Part shown: in pieces, positions 61,753 through 64,000 of the stretch
Numbering within the stretch: the first letter of the stretch is position 1
Layout of the letters: each line of letters starts with the position of its first letter
NCBI GenBank assembly: GCA_910585005.1
Contig: CAJUCN010000007.1
Coordinates: 1-64,000, forward strand
DNA from: an uncultured Lachnospiraceae bacterium
Lineage (GTDB): Bacteria > Bacillota > Clostridia > Lachnospirales > Lachnospiraceae
Direction: 5' to 3'
Length of the DNA: 64,000 nt
The notes under the pieces: generated by a model
The model's database searches: none
Told to the model about the DNA's origin: nothing
What the model saw: the letters and a program-made list of their open reading frames with translations, nothing else
Program-made: the position numbers and the translations under genes

Positions 61753-62557
61753 ATGATGCGCCGGTATTGTGGTCCGTGTGATCAAAAGGAACAGAAGCGT
61801 AGGCGTGCTGGCCCATATCCACACAGACCCAAAGGAAACCTTCTTCGTATTCCACAAGATAATCAAAAAACGGGCTTCGTCCAAACAATTCCCGAACCTG
61901 CCAATTGCCAGGATATCCGCTGAGTTCCTGATAGCCGGACAGGGCGATGGAAAGAGCCTGGGAGATGGAGATTTCGTATAAGTCATGAAAAGGGTTGATC
62001 AGAGAGACCGGGCCATAGTTTCCATGGAAATCAAAGGCGGCCCAGTTTAGCTGTGAAGCATAAGGGATCTGGTTAACGCCTGCACAGCGTTCCCCGCCTT
62101 CGTACTGTGCGTACAGGACGATATATTTTTTCAAGCCGGGGTGGAACAGCAGGTTCATGGACAGGTCATGTTCTTTTTGGGAGATCATGGCATTGTAATA
62201 TCCGCCATCCAGAGGGAAAATGCGTTCTGCCATCCAGTTGTCCCCTGTAAAATCATATCCGGCCTCCTGTCCGTATTGGCGTAAAATATATGTGATTTCC
62301 AGGAAGATCCACCAGTGAAACCCCTGTCCGTCCCGGGAGGAAATAAAATCATGATGATAAACAAAATCATCGTTGCTTTCGTAAGAATGCCAAAGATCCT
62401 GGCTTACGACGGGGGTAAAGCTGCTGGACGCGGAAGGGCCGGATGATATTGGGGCAGACAACAAACCGGGTTCTTGCCGGGGGAGTGATTTGGCGTATGC
62501 GGATATGCCAAGCGTGCATATGAGTACAAGGGCAAAGCTGGTCAATCTTGTTTTCAA
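61751..62557 (-). CDS. exported protein, unassigned
   Basis: A 268-residue exported protein: signal peptide about 1-22 (LTSFALVLICTLGISAYAKS), a Ser/Pro-rich linker (SAPISSGPSASSS, 34-48), then an alpha/beta domain rich in Trp/Tyr (HWWIFLEITYIL; NAMISQKEHDLSMNLLFHPG; GNWQVRELFGRSPFFDYLVEY). Translation starts at TTG 62555-62557 with AAAGGAG eight bases upstream. No family or catalytic motif recognised. Monocistronic, divergent from the SPFH gene. Confidence 0.7.
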   Translation of the reverse strand: MKTRLTSFALVLICTLGISAYAKSLPRQEPGLLSAPISSGPSASSSFTPVVSQDLWHSYESNDDFVYHHDFISSRDGQGFHWWIFLEITYILRQYGQEAGYDFTGDNWMAERIFPLDGGYYNAMISQKEHDLSMNLLFHPGLKKYIVLYAQYEGGERCAGVNQIPYASQLNWAAFDFHGNYGPVSLINPFHDLYEISISQALSIALSGYQELSGYPGNWQVRELFGRSPFFDYLVEYEEGFLWVCVDMGQHAYASVPFDHTDHNTGAS

Positions 62558-62671
62558 TCAGAGTTCTCCTTTGCAAATATGTCTGAAAACGGCGTGATGG
62601 TTCTCTGGGCAAATTATACCATGGGAAACCGGTATTCTCAATAGCGGTAACAATTTATCAAAGCCCTTTTG

Positions 62672-62695
62672 CCTGCCGGATCCGGCAGGGATTTT
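62672..62695 (+). terminator. perfect palindromic hairpin before the SPFH promoter
   Basis: CCTGCCGGATCCGGCAGG is an 18-base palindrome followed by GATTTTT on the plus strand, a terminator shape. There is no plus-strand gene just upstream, so it probably shields the SPFH promoter, which starts 16 bases later, from stray transcription. Confidence 0.6.
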
Positions 62696-62704
62696 TAGTT
62701 TTGC

Positions 62705-62733
62705 TTGACAGGTATGCTATATGATGATATATT
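62705..62733 (+). promoter_or_regulatory. sigma-A promoter of the SPFH gene
   Basis: Perfect -35 TTGACA (62705-62710), 17-base spacer and -10 TATATT (62728-62733), 81 bases before the ATG. Confidence 0.75.
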
Positions 62734-62814
62734 AATGATATTAAAATAATATCAAGAATACTGAGGGATAAAAAGAACCCAGGTATGTATGCAGGGAAAG
62801 GATGGAGGTTCACT

Positions 62815-63795
62815 ATGGAAGAGAAAAGAAATATCATTACGGAAAAGGAAATCACATCGGCAAAAGGGGGAATGGGGCTGATCCTGGTGCTTTTAGGATT
62901 TATTGTGGACATTGCGGCCATAGTGGGGGCAATTTTCTTTTTGGAAGTGGGAAGCGGGATGATTGGCGGCATTTTGCTGGCAGTTGGAATTGTCTTTTTT
63001 GTGGCAATGATTATTTTAAGTACCGGGCTTCATGTGGTGAACCCCAATGAAGCAATGGTATTTACCCTTTTCGGGAAATATTATGGTACAATTAAAAAAC
63101 AGGGATTTTATTATTTAAATCCTTTTGCGTCAGCCATCAACCCGGCAGGGAAGACTATAGTCAGCGCCGGCGGCAATGCTTCGGCCGGTACGGTGAGCGT
63201 GAAAAAGATTTCCACGAAGGTTATGACACTGAATAATGAAAAGCAGAAGGTCAACGATGTGCTGGGAAACCCGGTCATCATCGGTGCGGTGGTAATCTGG
63301 CGGGTAAAAGACCCTACAAGCGCAGTCTTTCAGGTGGAAAACTACAAAAAATATTTATCTACCCAGTGTGATTCTACGATCAGGAATATTGCAAGGCTTT
63401 ATCCATATGACGTGATGGACGAGGGGGAAACGGAAGAAAAGACGCTGCGGGGCAGCAGCCAGGAGATTGCTGTCAATATGACGGCAGAGCTGCAAGAGAG
63501 GGTAAAAGATGCAGGGCTGGAGATTATGGAAGTGCGTATCACCCATTTATCCTATGCAGAGGAAATCGCGGCGGCAATGCTCCAGCGCCAGCAGGCGGTA
63601 GCGATCATTGCCGCAAGGAAAAAGATTGTGGAAGGCGCAGTGAGTATGGTCAAGATGGCCATTGACGAGTTGGGAGAGGAAGAGGTTGTGGTGCTTGACG
63701 AGGAGAGAAAAGCAGCCATGGTTAGTAACCTTTTGGTAGTCCTTTGCGGAAACAAGGATGCCCAGCCCATTGTAAACAGTGGAAGTATTTATTAA
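62815..63795 (+). CDS. SPFH/Band 7 membrane protein
   Basis: A 326-residue protein with two adjacent N-terminal membrane helices (about 20-43 and 47-69) and an SPFH domain (VVNPNEAMVFTLFGKYYGTI, VVIWRVKDPTSAVFQVENY, ITHLSYAEEIAAAMLQRQQA), followed by a helical C-terminus. Such flotillin/stomatin-like proteins form oligomeric cages at the membrane and often regulate a protease; no NfeD-type partner is visible. GGAGG six bases before the ATG at 62815 sets the start. A small coiled-coil gene follows. Confidence 0.93.
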   Translation: MEEKRNIITEKEITSAKGGMGLILVLLGFIVDIAAIVGAIFFLEVGSGMIGGILLAVGIVFFVAMIILSTGLHVVNPNEAMVFTLFGKYYGTIKKQGFYYLNPFASAINPAGKTIVSAGGNASAGTVSVKKISTKVMTLNNEKQKVNDVLGNPVIIGAVVIWRVKDPTSAVFQVENYKKYLSTQCDSTIRNIARLYPYDVMDEGETEEKTLRGSSQEIAVNMTAELQERVKDAGLEIMEVRITHLSYAEEIAAAMLQRQQAVAIIAARKKIVEGAVSMVKMAIDELGEEEVVVLDEERKAAMVSNLLVVLCGNKDAQPIVNSGSIY

Positions 63796-63870
63796 ATATG
63801 CAGACGAAGAAATATGCCGCATGCGCAGACCACTACGGGAAGCGGATCCGGCAGGAAGGAAGTGAGAAAG

Positions 63871-64000
63871 ATGGGGAAGGCTATGCAAAAAGGCCGGATG
63901 GGAGAGTTGCCCTTGGAAGAACTGGAACAAAAGGAACAGGAATTGTCCCAGCGGCTTTTGCGCTTAAAGGCGATGGAGGATGAGATCCGCGATAAGGAAA
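63871..64000 (+). CDS. start of a coiled-coil protein, cut by window end
   Basis: From ATG 63871 (or GTG 63862, better placed behind AGGAAGGA) an open frame runs off the window: MGKAMQKGRMGEL, then a Glu/Leu/Arg-rich heptad pattern (EELEQKEQELSQRLLRLKAM) typical of a coiled coil. The +1 frame over the same DNA is open too but Gly/Arg-rich and is probably a shadow. It lies 75 bp after the SPFH gene on the same strand. Family unknown. Confidence 0.5.
   Translation, partial: MGKAMQKGRMGELPLEELEQKEQELSQRLLRLKAMEDEIRDKE

Noticed and set aside
63744..63983. 79-codon plus frame across the end of the SPFH gene
   Set aside because: It starts within the SPFH gene and is Gly/Arg-rich; the neighbouring frame from 63871 has coiled-coil character and a better start.

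Overview
The window looks like chromosomal DNA of an anaerobic gut Firmicute, most probably Lachnospiraceae (Clostridia). Reasons: strong GGAGG ribosome binding sites, TATAAT/TTGACA promoters, and a gene set typical of the group (DUF4364, DUF5722, DUF1294, GerMN, YdcZ-type DMT, DegV, malic enzyme, TIGR01212 radical SAM, ArgJ-type arginine cluster). The taxon is an inference; no rRNA, tRNA, CRISPR array, insertion sequence or origin was recognised.

Region 1 (1 to about 10.95 kb) is visibly AT-richer than the rest and is a defence island: a small membrane protein, a winged-helix regulator, an apparently intact type I restriction-modification operon (hsdR-hsdM-hsdS), a TIR-domain gene broken by a frameshift, several tiny ORFs, a Q/N-rich small protein next to an AbiTii abortive-infection gene that is itself frameshifted, a scrap that looks like a helicase C-terminus, and an AlbA_2/ATPase/winged-helix regulator with a tandem 12-bp repeat. 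A hairpin near 11.0 kb marks the change to core-like DNA. The RM genes look functional, while much of what follows them is decaying.

Region 2 (11.2-25.1 kb) holds signalling and accessory genes: a sensor-less hybrid histidine kinase paired with an HD-GYP phosphodiesterase, peptidase T, an intracellular GH29 fucosidase, a chemotaxis receptor with an FMN-binding lipoprotein, an MFS transporter preceded by a 27-codon leader ORF that contains a hairpin (candidate attenuator), an ECF-type sigma factor with its membrane partner, a beta-carbonic anhydrase, an unassigned conserved-looking protein, and a secreted Asp/Cys/His repeat protein.

Region 3 (25.3-36 kb): endonuclease IV and an OGG1-type glycosylase overlap or adjoin as a base-excision-repair pair; then a DUF362/ferredoxin protein, RarA, a membrane-anchored DUF5722 glycosidase-like protein, DUF4364, a radical SAM protein, malic enzyme, DegV and DUF1294.

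Region 4 (35.8-42.1 kb) is the arginine block: argG diverges from argC-GNAT-argJ-argB-argD across an AT-rich intergenic region with ArgR-like boxes and two good sigma-A promoters. The GNAT gene inside the operon is a candidate acetylglutamate synthase. It is followed by an orphan solute-binding-like protein and a small DMT protein.

Region 5 (44.3-54.6 kb): comEA, an OmpR-type response regulator, its kinase, a GerMN lipoprotein and comEC lie in one transcription unit, so DNA-uptake parts and a two-component system are genetically linked. Next are a TIM-barrel-like protein on the other strand, a receiver domain fused to a small alarmone synthetase (predicted phospho-controlled (p)ppGpp synthesis), holA, a YqeY protein and a Nudix hydrolase.

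Region 6 (54.6-64 kb): a secreted protein with Ca-binding-type DxDxDG loops, a response regulator/kinase/ABC ATPase/FtsX-permease module of BceRSAB type, a secreted unknown protein, an SPFH/Band 7 membrane protein, and the start of a small coiled-coil protein cut by the window end.

The most interesting leads are the REC-alarmone synthetase fusion, the leader-ORF attenuator before the MFS gene, the partly decayed TIR/AbiTii defence cluster with its Q/N-rich companion, and the GNAT gene in the arg operon.
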